From: CAZMGV01 sp964621525 [NCBI: uncultured bacterium]
GTDB taxonomy: Bacteria > JAGRBM01
NCBI GenBank assembly: GCA_964621525.1
Contig: CAZUMS010000012.1
Span: forward strand, 31,543-95,542
Length of the DNA stretch: 64,000 nucleotides
Reading direction: 5' to 3'
The position numbers and the translations under genes were made by a program. Positions 14,446-22,976 of the stretch are shown here, piece by piece. How positions within the stretch are numbered: the stretch's first letter is position 1; every line of letters starts with the position of its first letter. A model generated the notes under the pieces. That model saw nothing but the letters and a program-made list of their open reading frames with translations, ran no database searches and was not told the origin of the DNA.

Positions 14446-17127
14446 TCAGAATTCGACTTCCGCGTCGGGAGCGATCTTCCGGATGTCGGAGGCCGAGAGG
14501 TACACGGACGGAGCCCGGTCCTTCACGCACAGCACGCCTTCCGTCAGATCATTTCCCGGCCACAAAACCCGGACCTTAAGATCGAAGCGGAGCATGTCCG
14601 GGGCCCGTTCCAGCACCTTCGCCTGCTTGGCCCGGCCCTTCAGTTCGTTCGAGACTTCAGTTGTGAACAGGCGCCAGTTCCCCGAAGGCCGGACCGGCGC
14701 AGGAGGTTCGGCCGGGATCTCCGGCACGGAAGCCTGGACAGGTTCGGGTTCCGGGGCCGGTTCGCTGGCTACCGGAGCTTCGGCCGGTTCGGGAGCTTCG
14801 GCTCCGGCCCCCTGCGCTTCGTCGCTGAAGAACTCCTCGGCCGACATGATCGAATCCGCTTCGGCGATCGCCTTCGCAGTGGCCTCTTCGGTATTGAAGT
14901 TCGTGTACCGCAGGTCCGCGGCCGCTTCCGAATCCTTGTCCTGGCCGTTGCCCGCTTCCTCGGGGAATTCGGAACTCGCCAGTTTCGTGACCTTGGGTGA
15001 CTCGCCGCCGAAGATGTCTTCCGCGTTGGAAACCTCGTCACCCACCGGCACGGCTTCGTCGTCGAACGCTTCCGGCGCGCCCTTGGACCGAAGTTCGTCG
15101 AACCGGTTGAGCGCCGGAGCCGTTCCACCATCCAGTTGGCGGACATGGGCGGAACGAATATCGCCCGCCGTGGCTGCATCCTTCGGCAGGCCGTCCAGAT
15201 AAGCTACATCGTCGTGGGCGAAAGCGTTGTCGTCTTCAGCCGGGACTGGAGCGGACGGCAGCGGCTCCTGCTTTTCCCTTGATTTCGCGAACAGCTGCTC
15301 CGGGTCGGTCAGCGCTTCGGCCTCGCCGAGCGCCGCTTCGGTTTCATCGGCGAACATGGGCTCGTCATCGAAGCCGCCATCCGCCGGAATGCTGCCATCG
15401 GGCGGCTCGACCGCGGCCGGAGCGGCGGCAGCGGGAGGCTCGACATCCACCGGAGCCGGAGGCTCTTCGATAAGGGACCCACCATCCGATTCACCCGCCA
15501 CGCGGGCAGCCATCTGGTCGGCTTCCTCGGAGAAATCGCCCATCGCCACGGGCTCTTCAGCTTCGGGGGCTGGAGCCGGGGCGGAGACGGCGGCGGCAAC
15601 AGGAGCTTCGGGCTTTTCTTCCTCGAATATCGAGCTTTCCGCCGCCGGAGCCGCCGAGGAAAATTCGTCTGACTCCGGTTCAGGGGCCGGAGCGGCTTCG
15701 GGTTCCGCCGCCTTCACGGGTTCAGGAACTGGAGCCATCGGGGCTGGAGCTGCCGGATGGTCGTCCGAGAAATCCCAGCCCGGAGTATCATCCACCGGCG
15801 CGGAAACGGCCGCTAGGCTTTCCGGCGCCGGGGAGCCGCCGTCACCGGAGGGTTCCACCGCTACTGACGCCGCCGTCGCAGGAGCGGCATCGAGGTCTTC
15901 GAAAGGATTATCTTCAGCAACGGCCGGAGTGGGCTCGGGAGCTGCGGCCGCCTTCGTGTCCAGCTCTTCGAACGGATTGTCTTCCGGAATCGGCTCCGCA
16001 TCGACCGGTGGCGCCGAAACCGCCGCCAGCACCGGCTCTTCACCGCCGAACGGGTTCTCGTCGGCAGCGGCCACAGGCACTTCCGCGGCCACCGGAGCTT
16101 CGGGTTCTTCCGGCAGAACCGCCTCTTCCGCAGGGATTTCCGGCTCGGCCGGAACCTCGAGTTCGGGCTCGGTGGGTTCCAGCAGCTCGCCAGCGACCGG
16201 AGGCTCCGAAGCAGGCTGCGGCTTCGCGGCGGCGGCCTCGTCGTCCAGCGACCAGGTCCGTCCACCGGTCTGCACCATAACGGGATCGTCGGAGAGGTCC
16301 GACAGGAAACCCGTGTCCTGCGGAACCTTCACGCTGCTGCGGATGAGGCTTGGCGCGCTGGAGGTCTCAAGCTCGTCCTCCGAAGGAGTGGAGAGGAAAT
16401 CATCGTCCTCCGGCGCGGGAGCCGCCTTGGGCTTCTCGCTCTCGTACTTCTGGAAATCGAGGCTCTCGCCGCCGCCATCCAGATCGGAAAGATCCGTCGA
16501 GGCCAGCTTGCCGGCGGCGGGCTGGGATGCAGAAAACTCGTCCTCCGCGCTGTCGGACCCCAGATCCGTTGCCTGGGCCTTTTTAGGAGCCGGACGGGCG
16601 GGCTCGTCGGGAAGCACCGCCTTTTCCACCGCACTGGCTGATTCTCCCGAAAGATCGGAGAAGTCGTCGACCGGCTTGGACAGGGGCTTCGCCTTGGCCT
16701 TGATCGTCACCGGCCGCGTGGGAACCGGCGCGTTGGACCGCTCGGCGGCATCGGCACGGGCTGCATCGGCAATCAGTTCGGCGGAGAAGTGTCGACTCGA
16801 AACCCCTTCCTGTCCGGTCAGCTTCTGCAAGTTCTCGCGCCCGTTGGCGATAATGACAAGGTGGAAGCCGTGTTGTGAAGGACGTCCGCCCGAAATGATC
16901 CAGACGCAGCGGGCCGACACGATCGACCGGTCGGGCATGAGGAAATCGAGCGGCTCATTCGAAATCTTCGCAATGTAGGACTTGTACGCCGGGTTCTTGA
17001 ACGGACCGCCCGGCGAACCCGGCGACTGGAACATCAGCCGGAGCAGATTGAAGCCCGAGCCGACCGGAAGCCACCGGAGTGGTCCGCTGCCGCCCTGCGA
17101 TCCGCCTTTTTTGTTGAAAACTGCCAT
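14446..17127 (-). CDS. 893-residue acidic low-complexity protein with NPF motifs, unrecognised
   Basis: Starts at ATG 17127; no signal peptide. Three parts are visible. An N-terminal part (1-125) looks folded ('SYIAKISNEPLDFLMPDRSIVSARCVWI', then 'QHGFHLVIIANGRENLQKL'). A very long acidic Ala/Pro/Glu/Asp-rich middle (130-810) follows. A C-terminal folded part (about 815-893) begins at 'NWRLFTTEVSNELKG' and ends in 'SASDIRKIAPDAEVEF'. The middle repeats short motifs: ENPF, DNPFEEL and DNPFEDL near residues 356, 383 and 408, and several S-D-L-S/D-L-D blocks. Such layouts suit a scaffold with disordered linkers between two binding domains. No enzymatic motif. A perfect 18-base palindrome lies upstream. 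Confidence 0.6.
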   Translation of the reverse strand: MAVFNKKGGSQGGSGPLRWLPVGSGFNLLRLMFQSPGSPGGPFKNPAYKSYIAKISNEPLDFLMPDRSIVSARCVWIISGGRPSQHGFHLVIIANGRENLQKLTGQEGVSSRHFSAELIADAARADAAERSNAPVPTRPVTIKAKAKPLSKPVDDFSDLSGESASAVEKAVLPDEPARPAPKKAQATDLGSDSAEDEFSASQPAAGKLASTDLSDLDGGGESLDFQKYESEKPKAAPAPEDDDFLSTPSEDELETSSAPSLIRSSVKVPQDTGFLSDLSDDPVMVQTGGRTWSLDDEAAAAKPQPASEPPVAGELLEPTEPELEVPAEPEIPAEEAVLPEEPEAPVAAEVPVAAADENPFGGEEPVLAAVSAPPVDAEPIPEDNPFEELDTKAAAAPEPTPAVAEDNPFEDLDAAPATAASVAVEPSGDGGSPAPESLAAVSAPVDDTPGWDFSDDHPAAPAPMAPVPEPVKAAEPEAAPAPEPESDEFSSAAPAAESSIFEEEKPEAPVAAAVSAPAPAPEAEEPVAMGDFSEEADQMAARVAGESDGGSLIEEPPAPVDVEPPAAAAPAAVEPPDGSIPADGGFDDEPMFADETEAALGEAEALTDPEQLFAKSREKQEPLPSAPVPAEDDNAFAHDDVAYLDGLPKDAATAGDIRSAHVRQLDGGTAPALNRFDELRSKGAPEAFDDEAVPVGDEVSNAEDIFGGESPKVTKLASSEFPEEAGNGQDKDSEAAADLRYTNFNTEEATAKAIAEADSIMSAEEFFSDEAQGAGAEAPEPAEAPVASEPAPEPEPVQASVPEIPAEPPAPVRPSGNWRLFTTEVSNELKGRAKQAKVLERAPDMLRFDLKVRVLWPGNDLTEGVLCVKDRAPSVYLSASDIRKIAPDAEVEF

Positions 17128-17148
17128 CGGCGCCTGCCGGATGCCGCA

Positions 17149-17166
17149 CGTCCGCAACTGCGGACG
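17149..17166. promoter_or_regulatory. 18-base perfect palindrome upstream of the acidic protein gene
   Basis: CGTCCGCA-AC-TGCGGACG has 8-base arms and a 2-base centre. It lies 22-39 bases before the ATG of the minus-strand acidic protein gene, within a 231-base divergent region shared with the nitrilase-like gene. Such a compact symmetric site fits a dimeric regulator; a 2-base loop makes an RNA hairpin less likely. Confidence 0.45.
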
Positions 17167-17358
17167 GCCTCCCTTGCATTCGGTTCAGGGGAATCTCTCC
17201 CTGTCCCGGCAAACATAGTGCGCCGGGCAGACAAAGTTCAAACTTCGGAGGCAAGAATCCGGCCGCTACGGGATCGCGAAACCCTTATCTGAACCGGTCT
17301 GAAACAGAAGGCCCGCATCCCGGAATTCCCGCCATGGCCTGACGCCCCCCGACTGGGT

Positions 17359-18267
17359 ATGCTCGGGCCCAGCATGCGTATCCGGAACGAAAAGACTGCC
17401 CGTATCGCCCTTCACCAGAGCAGCCCGCGCCTCGGCGACGTCGAGGCGAATCTGGAAAGTCTTGCGGCTGCCTCGGACCGGGCGGTCCGGGAGAAAGCCT
17501 CGCTCCTCGTCGGCCCCGAACTCGGCCTCACCGGTTACCACCTGAAGGACGCCGTTCCCGATGCGGCCATCGATCCCCGCTCGAAAACCTGGAAGACCCT
17601 CGAACGGCTCTCGAAACGGATCGATATCGTCGCTGGCTTCGTCGAGAAGTCGGACGAACAGCAGTATTACAACGCGGCCGCCTGGTTCTCCGGCGGCAGA
17701 CTCCTTCACCTGCACCGCAAGATCTATCTTCCCACGTACGGCATGTTCGACGAGCAGCGGTACTTCGCAAGGGGCGCCCGTGTCGCCACGTTCAACACCC
17801 GCTTCGGAAGATCCGGCCTCCTCGTGTGCGAGGACCTGTGGCACCCCTCGGCCGTCTATCTTGCCAGCCTTCAGGGCCTCGAGTTCCTGGCCGTGCCGTC
17901 CAGTTCGCCGATGCGCGGCGTCCGGAAGGCCTCGGTGAAAAAGGGCAAGGCGGCCAGCTCCGTCGTTTGGGAAGAGATGAACCGGACCTATGCACGGATG
18001 TATTCGACGGGACTCCTTTATGTGAACCGCGTCGGCGTCGAGGACGGCGTGGCGTTCTCGGGCGGGTCGCATCTGCTGGACCCCGCCGGCGAGACTGTGG
18101 GGCAGGCCCCCTGCGGCGAGGAAGCGCTGCTTATGCTCGAGTTCGATCCCGGCCATGTGCGCCGCGCCCGGCTCCAGACGCCGGTGATACGCGACGAGAA
18201 TTTCGAGCTTACGTTCAGCGAAATGGAACGGATCCGTCAGGAAAAGTGGGGCCGGAAGCAGCCGTGA
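17359..18267 (+). CDS. Nitrilase-superfamily amidase, glutaminase-type half of NAD synthetase
   Basis: 302 residues. The nitrilase triad is present: E54 (P-E-L-G-L-T-G-Y), K121 (H-R-K-I-Y-L-P) and C157 (V-C-E-D-L-W). The stretch '[17 protein letters not shown]' is characteristic of the glutaminase domain of glutamine-dependent NadE rather than of general nitrilases. The gene ends exactly where a separate nadE begins (GTGA overlap). The likely role is releasing ammonia from glutamine for the synthetase encoded next. ATG 17359 is used; ATG 17374 is equally possible, since neither has a clear ribosome site. Confidence 0.85.
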   Translation: MLGPSMRIRNEKTARIALHQSSPRLGDVEANLESLAAASDRAVREKASLLVGPELGLTGYHLKDAVPDAAIDPRSKTWKTLERLSKRIDIVAGFVEKSDEQQYYNAAAWFSGGRLLHLHRKIYLPTYGMFDEQRYFARGARVATFNTRFGRSGLLVCEDLWHPSAVYLASLQGLEFLAVPSSSPMRGVRKASVKKGKAASSVVWEEMNRTYARMYSTGLLYVNRVGVEDGVAFSGGSHLLDPAGETVGQAPCGEEALLMLEFDPGHVRRARLQTPVIRDENFELTFSEMERIRQEKWGRKQP

Positions 18268-19139
18268 AGCGGAAACCTGCCCCGCCGGCGGCGGTCCGCT
18301 TCGACCCCGCGCCGTTCCTGCCGCTCCTCGAGCTGGACGACCGGCTCGCCGTCCAGATCCTGACCCTGTTTCTCCGCGAGGAAGTCCGAAAGACCGGTCT
18401 CGGCCGCGTGGTGCTGGGCCTGTCGGGCGGCATCGATTCGGCCCTTGTGCTGTACCTCGCCGTGCAGGCCCTGGGCCCGAAGAACGTCCTCGCCGTCACC
18501 CTGCCCTACAAGCAGTCGAGCCCCCAGAGCCTCGCCGACGCCCTGCTGGCGGTGAGAGACACCGGCTGCCGCCACGAGGTCATCGAGATCACCCCGCAGA
18601 TCGATGCCTATTTCGGGCGCTACCCGGACGCCTCGCGGCTCCGCCGCGCCAACAAGATGGCTCGCGAGCGGATGACCGTGCTCTACGACCTTTCGGCGCG
18701 CGAACCGGCCCTCGTGCTCGGGACCTCCAACAAGACAGAACTCCTACTCGGCTATGGCACCCTCTATGGCGACATGGCGAGCGCGCTCAACTGTATCGGC
18801 GACCTGTACAAGACGCAGGTGTGGCAGCTCTCGAAGCACATCGGCGTGCCCCGCCCGATTATCGCAAAACCGCCGACGGCCGACCTATGGGAAGGCCAGA
18901 CCGACGAGGCCGAGCTGGGATTCACCTATGCGCAGGCGGATGCCGCACTCTATCTGCTGGTCGAGGAGCGCCGGACAAAGGAAGAAATGGCGCAGGCCGG
19001 AGTGCCGGAAAACTTCGCGGATCTCATCGCCCGCAAGGTCCGAAATTCCCAGTTCAAACGCAGGCTTCCGGTCATCGCGAAGCTCGGTTCGCGCACCATC
19101 GACCGCGACTTCCGCTACGCTCGCGACTGGGGCTTGTAA
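18264..19139 (+). CDS. nadE: NAD(+) synthetase, stand-alone synthetase domain
   Basis: 291 residues from GTG 18264, which overlaps the preceding stop; the open frame continues further upstream only as an out-of-frame shadow of the nitrilase-like gene. It converts nicotinic acid adenine dinucleotide to NAD with ATP and ammonia. The pyrophosphatase-loop L-S-G-G-I-D-S-A is at 53-60, and '[24 protein letters not shown]' and '[14 protein letters not shown]' follow as expected. It lacks a fused glutaminase domain; the adjacent gene supplies a similar domain. A promoter and cobalamin riboswitch for the next operon follow. Confidence 0.95.
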   Translation: MKRKPAPPAAVRFDPAPFLPLLELDDRLAVQILTLFLREEVRKTGLGRVVLGLSGGIDSALVLYLAVQALGPKNVLAVTLPYKQSSPQSLADALLAVRDTGCRHEVIEITPQIDAYFGRYPDASRLRRANKMARERMTVLYDLSAREPALVLGTSNKTELLLGYGTLYGDMASALNCIGDLYKTQVWQLSKHIGVPRPIIAKPPTADLWEGQTDEAELGFTYAQADAALYLLVEERRTKEEMAQAGVPENFADLIARKVRNSQFKRRLPVIAKLGSRTIDRDFRYARDWGL

Positions 19140-19149
19140 CCGTTATTCC

Positions 19150-19178
19150 TTGACACGCTGTCCAACTTTCTTCATGGT
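19150..19178 (+). promoter_or_regulatory. Possible promoter ahead of the cobalamin riboswitch
   Basis: TTGACA at 19150-19155 is a perfect -35 hexamer. Seventeen bases later CATGGT is only a poor -10 match. The position, about 80 bases before the riboswitch, is sensible. Confidence 0.3.
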
Positions 19179-19235
19179 GATCCCCGCAGGCCGCGGGCGA
19201 AAGCCGGCGTCCTGCAATACAACCTGAAGTTCTGA

Positions 19236-19424
19236 CGGGTTCCCGGTACGCGACGAGCGGTCTCCGGGGAGCAAATGGGAAGCCGGTGAGAATCCGGCGC
19301 GGTCCCGCCACTGTCAGGGGGATAACGGCTTCGTCCGGTCCCCGGTCACTGGCAGCCTTCGACGGCTGCCGGGAAGGCCGGGAAAACGACGGACAAGGTC
19401 AGGCCCCCGAAGCCAGGAGACCAG
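19236..19424 (+). promoter_or_regulatory. Cobalamin (adenosylcobalamin) riboswitch
   Basis: The conserved core of the cobalamin riboswitch is readable in order: GGGTTCCCGG at the 5' side, a GGGAAGCCGGTGAGAATCC stretch (19278-19296), then GCGGTCCCGCCACTGT, and the terminal B12 box GAAGCCAGGAGACC (19409-19422). Ends are approximate. The element lies between nadE and a TonB-dependent receptor gene, so it probably shuts off that operon when cobalamin is plentiful. There is no evident terminator before the start codon; the ribosome site at 19459 lies 35 bases downstream, so control of translation is likely. Confidence 0.95.
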
Positions 19425-19458
19425 CCCCGAGGAACGGTTGATGATGATCGACCCCCCG

Positions 19459-19466
19459 AGGAGGGC
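19459..19466 (+). promoter_or_regulatory. Ribosome binding site supporting the GTG start of the receptor gene
   Basis: GAGGAGGG lies 9 bases before GTG 19476. This decides the start, since no ATG suits the frame. C-rich sequence just before it (ACCCCCCGAG) could mask the site, fitting riboswitch control of translation. Confidence 0.6.
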
Positions 19467-19475
19467 CACTGGTCG

Positions 19476-21542
19476 GTGCGGACCCGTTCGCACATACCGC
19501 GGCCCGCTTCCCGGATGGGGAGCGGGCCGATCGTTTCGGCGATGCTTTGCGCCGCGCTCGCGTGCACTCCGGCGCGGCTGCACGCCGAAGCGCCGGCAGT
19601 CGAGCTGCCGCCGGTCGTTGTGGAGCGCGAGCGCGCGGCCGCCGAATCCGAGAATCCCCGCGACGCTACCGGCACCGTCACCGAAATCCCCCGCGAGGAA
19701 CTTGCCCGGCCCGGCGAGAACCTTGATGCCGCCCTGGACCGGCAGGCGGGCGTGAGCGCGGTGCGACTCGGCGGGCTCGGCGATTTTTCCGCCGCCTCGA
19801 TCCGGGGCGCGTCGTTCGACCAGGTGCTCGTGTTTCTGGACGGAATCCCGCTGAACGCCGGTCTGGGCGGTGCGGTCGATCTCTCGTCGCTGCCGCCCGC
19901 CCATCTGGAAAAAGTCGAAGTCTTCCGGAGCTTCTCACCGGTCGAAGCCAGTGGCAGCACGCTGGGCGGAGCGCTGTTCCTCACTTCCCGCGAGATCCGG
20001 GATAACCGGTTATCGGCGCGGGCGGGCTACGGCTCGTTCAACACCATCGAGGCGGGGCTCTCCGGCACTGCCGCCGGCGAGAAGACCCGTCTGCTCGCCG
20101 GGCTCGACTATCTCCATTCCCGCAGCGACTTTTCGTTCCTGAACGACAACGGCACTCCGGGGAACACGGCCGACGACTTCGCCCAGAGCTACAACAACCG
20201 GGACTTCGACCGGCTCGGCACGCTGCTCAAGGCCGAGCACGACCTCGATTCCGCCACCCGGATCGTGCTGCTCCAGGATCTCTTTTACCGTGAAGGCGGC
20301 CTCCAGCGGGGCGGCAGCGTCGTAGTGGACCGGACCCGGCTCCAGTTCTTCCGCGCGATCACGGGGCTTGAGCTTCAGCGGGATGGGCTCTTCGCTTCGA
20401 CTGATTCGCTCCGGCTCCAGCTCTACAACACGTTTGCCCGCTCGGAGATCGAGGATTTCAGCGGCGAAATCTGGGGTTTCCCGCAGAACACGGTGAAGAA
20501 GTCGTATACGCCCGGCGGCGCGGCCACCTGGCGCGGCGAGGCCGGGCGGTTCGCCTTCACCGGGCACCTAAACTACCGGTTCGAGCGCTACGCCCCCCGG
20601 CACCGGATCCCGACCGTGTTCACCGACGGGACCGGCGACCGCCACGGCTTTACGTCGGCGGCGGGCGGCGAACTGGAGATTCCGGAAGCGAAGCTGCTCC
20701 TGGCTCTCCAGTACCGGCTGGAACACAATCGCAGCAGTTTCCGGCCCGCCAATACGTCGAATCCCCTGAACCCGCCAGTGGTGAAAAACGACGAGACCGG
20801 GCACACGGTCCGGGGCGGCGTGCTCTGGAAGCCTTCGTCCTCGTTCAAGGCCCGCGCGAATCTCGGCCGGGGTCTCCGGTTCCCATCGATCTACGAACTG
20901 TTCGGGGATACTGGTTTCGTCCAGGGCAACCCGAAACTGAAGCCCGAGGAAGGGCTCAACGCCGACATCGGCTTCGAGGTGGACCACAGCTCCGAAGATT
21001 TCGAGCTGAAGGCCGGCTCCACGTTCTTCTACGCCAGGACCGCCAACCTGATTCAGTACGCGCGCTCCACCATCTACTCCAAGGCCGAAAATGCCGGCAC
21101 TGGCACGATCTACGGGGCCGAGACCTCGCTCTCGGCATCCGTCTTGAAGACCGCTCGGCTCGAAGCGAATCACACCTTCCTCGATACGAAGATCAGTTCC
21201 GCGATTCCGTCCCGCGACGGACGCAAGAGCCCCAACCGGCCGCCGAACCAGTGGTTCCTGAAGTGTTCGCTATTTCGGGATTCGCCCGCTCCCGTGCTCG
21301 ACCGGGCGGAGCTGTGGACCGAAGCCGAATTCACCTCGGCCCATTTCATCGACGGCAACAACCGGATTTCTGTGCCCGAGCGGCACATCCTGGGTGCCGG
21401 ACTCTCGCTCCGGCTGCTGGAGCAGCGGCTCGAGGCCGTTTTCGAAGCCAAAAACCTGACCAACGAAAACGTGATGGACGTGATGGGGTTCCCCCTGCCC
21501 GGCCGTCTCTTTTTCGGACGTCTCGAATGGAAATTCATCTGA
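19476..21542 (+). CDS. btuB: TonB-dependent outer-membrane receptor, probable cobalamin transporter (BtuB-like)
   Basis: 688 residues. After a signal peptide ending near H-A-E (about residue 38) and a possible TonB box (P-P-V-V-V-E-R), a plug domain follows (about 65-165: 'LDAALDRQAGVSAVRLGG', 'SIRGASFDQVLVFLDGIPLN', 'VEVFRSFSPVEASGSTLGGALFL'). The rest is a 22-strand-type barrel with the R-F-P-S-I-Y-E-L-F-G-D motif and the terminal aromatic strand 'GRLEWKFI'. Substrate prediction comes mainly from the cobalamin riboswitch directly upstream. A lipoprotein gene follows by 22 bases. No btuCDF or cobalamin biosynthesis genes are in the window. Confidence 0.88.
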   Translation: MRTRSHIPRPASRMGSGPIVSAMLCAALACTPARLHAEAPAVELPPVVVERERAAAESENPRDATGTVTEIPREELARPGENLDAALDRQAGVSAVRLGGLGDFSAASIRGASFDQVLVFLDGIPLNAGLGGAVDLSSLPPAHLEKVEVFRSFSPVEASGSTLGGALFLTSREIRDNRLSARAGYGSFNTIEAGLSGTAAGEKTRLLAGLDYLHSRSDFSFLNDNGTPGNTADDFAQSYNNRDFDRLGTLLKAEHDLDSATRIVLLQDLFYREGGLQRGGSVVVDRTRLQFFRAITGLELQRDGLFASTDSLRLQLYNTFARSEIEDFSGEIWGFPQNTVKKSYTPGGAATWRGEAGRFAFTGHLNYRFERYAPRHRIPTVFTDGTGDRHGFTSAAGGELEIPEAKLLLALQYRLEHNRSSFRPANTSNPLNPPVVKNDETGHTVRGGVLWKPSSSFKARANLGRGLRFPSIYELFGDTGFVQGNPKLKPEEGLNADIGFEVDHSSEDFELKAGSTFFYARTANLIQYARSTIYSKAENAGTGTIYGAETSLSASVLKTARLEANHTFLDTKISSAIPSRDGRKSPNRPPNQWFLKCSLFRDSPAPVLDRAELWTEAEFTSAHFIDGNNRISVPERHILGAGLSLRLLEQRLEAVFEAKNLTNENVMDVMGFPLPGRLFFGRLEWKFI

Positions 21543-21564
21543 ACCGCCCGAAGGAGATCCTGTC

Positions 21565-22863
21565 ATGAAGAAACTGAACACCATTTCGGCAGCCGCTCTG
21601 CTCTTCCTTGCCGCCGCCTGCTCGGGCGATGAAGCCGCCCAGCGGGGCCCTGTTGTCCTGGAGCCGGGCTCCTACCTCGCCGCCATCACGACGGACTATA
21701 CCGTCAGCGCGGTGAGCGTCATCGACCGGGACACCGGCGAGCTCGTGAACGAAAATGTGTTCGATTCGTCCTCGTCCGACCCCGGCGTGTCGCTGCCGCT
21801 CAGCGGCGACGTGGTGCTGCCGAACGACCCGCCGATGGACGGCACCCTGATGATCGTGGACCGGGGCACGTCAAACAACAGCGTCACGCTGCTCGAGACG
21901 ACCAACATGACCGTGCTCGGTCAGATCCAGACCGGCCCCAGCGCCTCCGGCCCCTGGGCAGCCAATCCGCACGACGCCCTGCTGTTTGATGGCGCCCGGC
22001 TCTACGTAACCCGGTTCGAGAAGAATCCCTCCCCCTCCGGAGCCAGTTCCGATTTCGACGAGGGGGACGACGTCGTCATCTTCAATCTCGCCACCCAGGA
22101 GATCGCCGAGCAGTTCCGCTTCAATACCCTTGTGGACGGCGGCTCACGGGCGGCCCCCGACCGGCTCGCGCTGGCAGGTGATTACGTCGCGGTCACACTC
22201 CAGCACTATGAGGGCAGCGGTTTCACCGGCGCCGACGACGCCCTGGTCGCCTTCATTGACCCGGAAACCGAACAGCTCGTGGATACCGACAGCTCCACGG
22301 GCGGGATCCAGCTCCTGCGCATCGAGGACTACAAGAACTGCTCGAACATGAGCTACCTCGAGTCCAGTAACATGCTGTACATCGTCTGCTCGGGCCTGTT
22401 TGCCGACGGCCGGGAGGACCAGATCGGCGCCTCGGCCGTCGTCGCCGTGGACATGGACAGCGTCGCCTCGGGCGATGCGGATTACGAGATCGTGCTTGAA
22501 GGCAGCCACGGGGACATCGAGCAGCCGCTTTCCGCCGTCGTGATCGTGGACGAGAGCCTCGGGTTCGTCCTGACCTACGGGAGCTTCGATCCTTTCGAGA
22601 ATGACCAGGTGATCGCCTTCGACCTCTCTGCAGGGGACGGCGATCCCGATCCGGTCTTTGAGTCTTCGGGACCGTTCCAGCTCAGCTCCATGAGCTACGA
22701 CCTGGCGGCCGATACGCTGTACGTGAGCGATGCGCCGTTCGGCGGCCCTTACGCCGTCCGCCGGTTTGCGGTGGATGCGGCCGTCGAGGAATTGGACCCG
22801 GTCGATCCCTCGCCGGATGGGGGCCTGGGGCCCACGTCGCTCGGCCAGTTCGAAGTGGAGTAA
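21565..22863 (+). CDS. Beta-propeller-like lipoprotein, candidate BtuG-type cobalamin-capture protein
   Basis: 432 residues with a lipoprotein signal ending in A-A-A-C (C19). The mature part has repeating strand-turn units of propeller type, such as 'VSVIDRDTGELVNENVF', 'GTLMIVDRG', 'DGARLYVTRFEKN', 'VVIFNLATQEIAEQF', 'VAFIDPETEQLVD', 'NMLYIVCSG' and 'DTLYVSDAPFG', roughly seven blades. It lies 22 bases after the receptor and under the same cobalamin riboswitch. In Bacteroides, BtuG is a surface propeller lipoprotein that passes cobalamin to BtuB. The same arrangement suggests an analogous role, which is an inference, as homology was not tested. Confidence 0.75.
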   Translation: MKKLNTISAAALLFLAAACSGDEAAQRGPVVLEPGSYLAAITTDYTVSAVSVIDRDTGELVNENVFDSSSSDPGVSLPLSGDVVLPNDPPMDGTLMIVDRGTSNNSVTLLETTNMTVLGQIQTGPSASGPWAANPHDALLFDGARLYVTRFEKNPSPSGASSDFDEGDDVVIFNLATQEIAEQFRFNTLVDGGSRAAPDRLALAGDYVAVTLQHYEGSGFTGADDALVAFIDPETEQLVDTDSSTGGIQLLRIEDYKNCSNMSYLESSNMLYIVCSGLFADGREDQIGASAVVAVDMDSVASGDADYEIVLEGSHGDIEQPLSAVVIVDESLGFVLTYGSFDPFENDQVIAFDLSAGDGDPDPVFESSGPFQLSSMSYDLAADTLYVSDAPFGGPYAVRRFAVDAAVEELDPVDPSPDGGLGPTSLGQFEVE

Positions 22864-22923
22864 GCCCGAAAGGGGAAGCTGACGCACCGGCTCCGGAAGG
22901 GGCCGGGACGGCGGCCTTGAAGT

Positions 22924-22960
22924 GGCGGCGGGATCCGGAAGGTCCCGCCGCCTTTTCTTT
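22924..22960 (+). terminator. Intrinsic terminator after the receptor-lipoprotein operon
   Basis: GGCGGCGGGA(T)CC pairs with GGTCCCGCCGCC, a 12-base-pair stem with one bulged T and a 4-base loop (GGAA). It is followed by TTTTCTTT. It lies 60 bases after the lipoprotein stop and may also serve the converging transporter gene. Confidence 0.8.
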
Positions 22961-22976
22961 GCAGGGGCTGTGCGGC

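Noticed and set aside
15227-16978. Long plus-strand open frame (583 codons) opposite the acidic protein gene, rich in Ser/Ala/Gly
   Set aside because: It is the mirror of the repetitive GCC/GAA/CCG codons of the real minus-strand gene and has no domain or plausible start. The same holds for long antisense frames opposite the GMC, RND, aspS, lepA and giant lipoprotein genes.
17826-18263. N-terminal extension of nadE (from 17826)
   Set aside because: This part overlaps the nitrilase-like gene in another frame and is Arg/Gly-rich shadow sequence. The GTG at 18264 with GTGA overlap is the better start.
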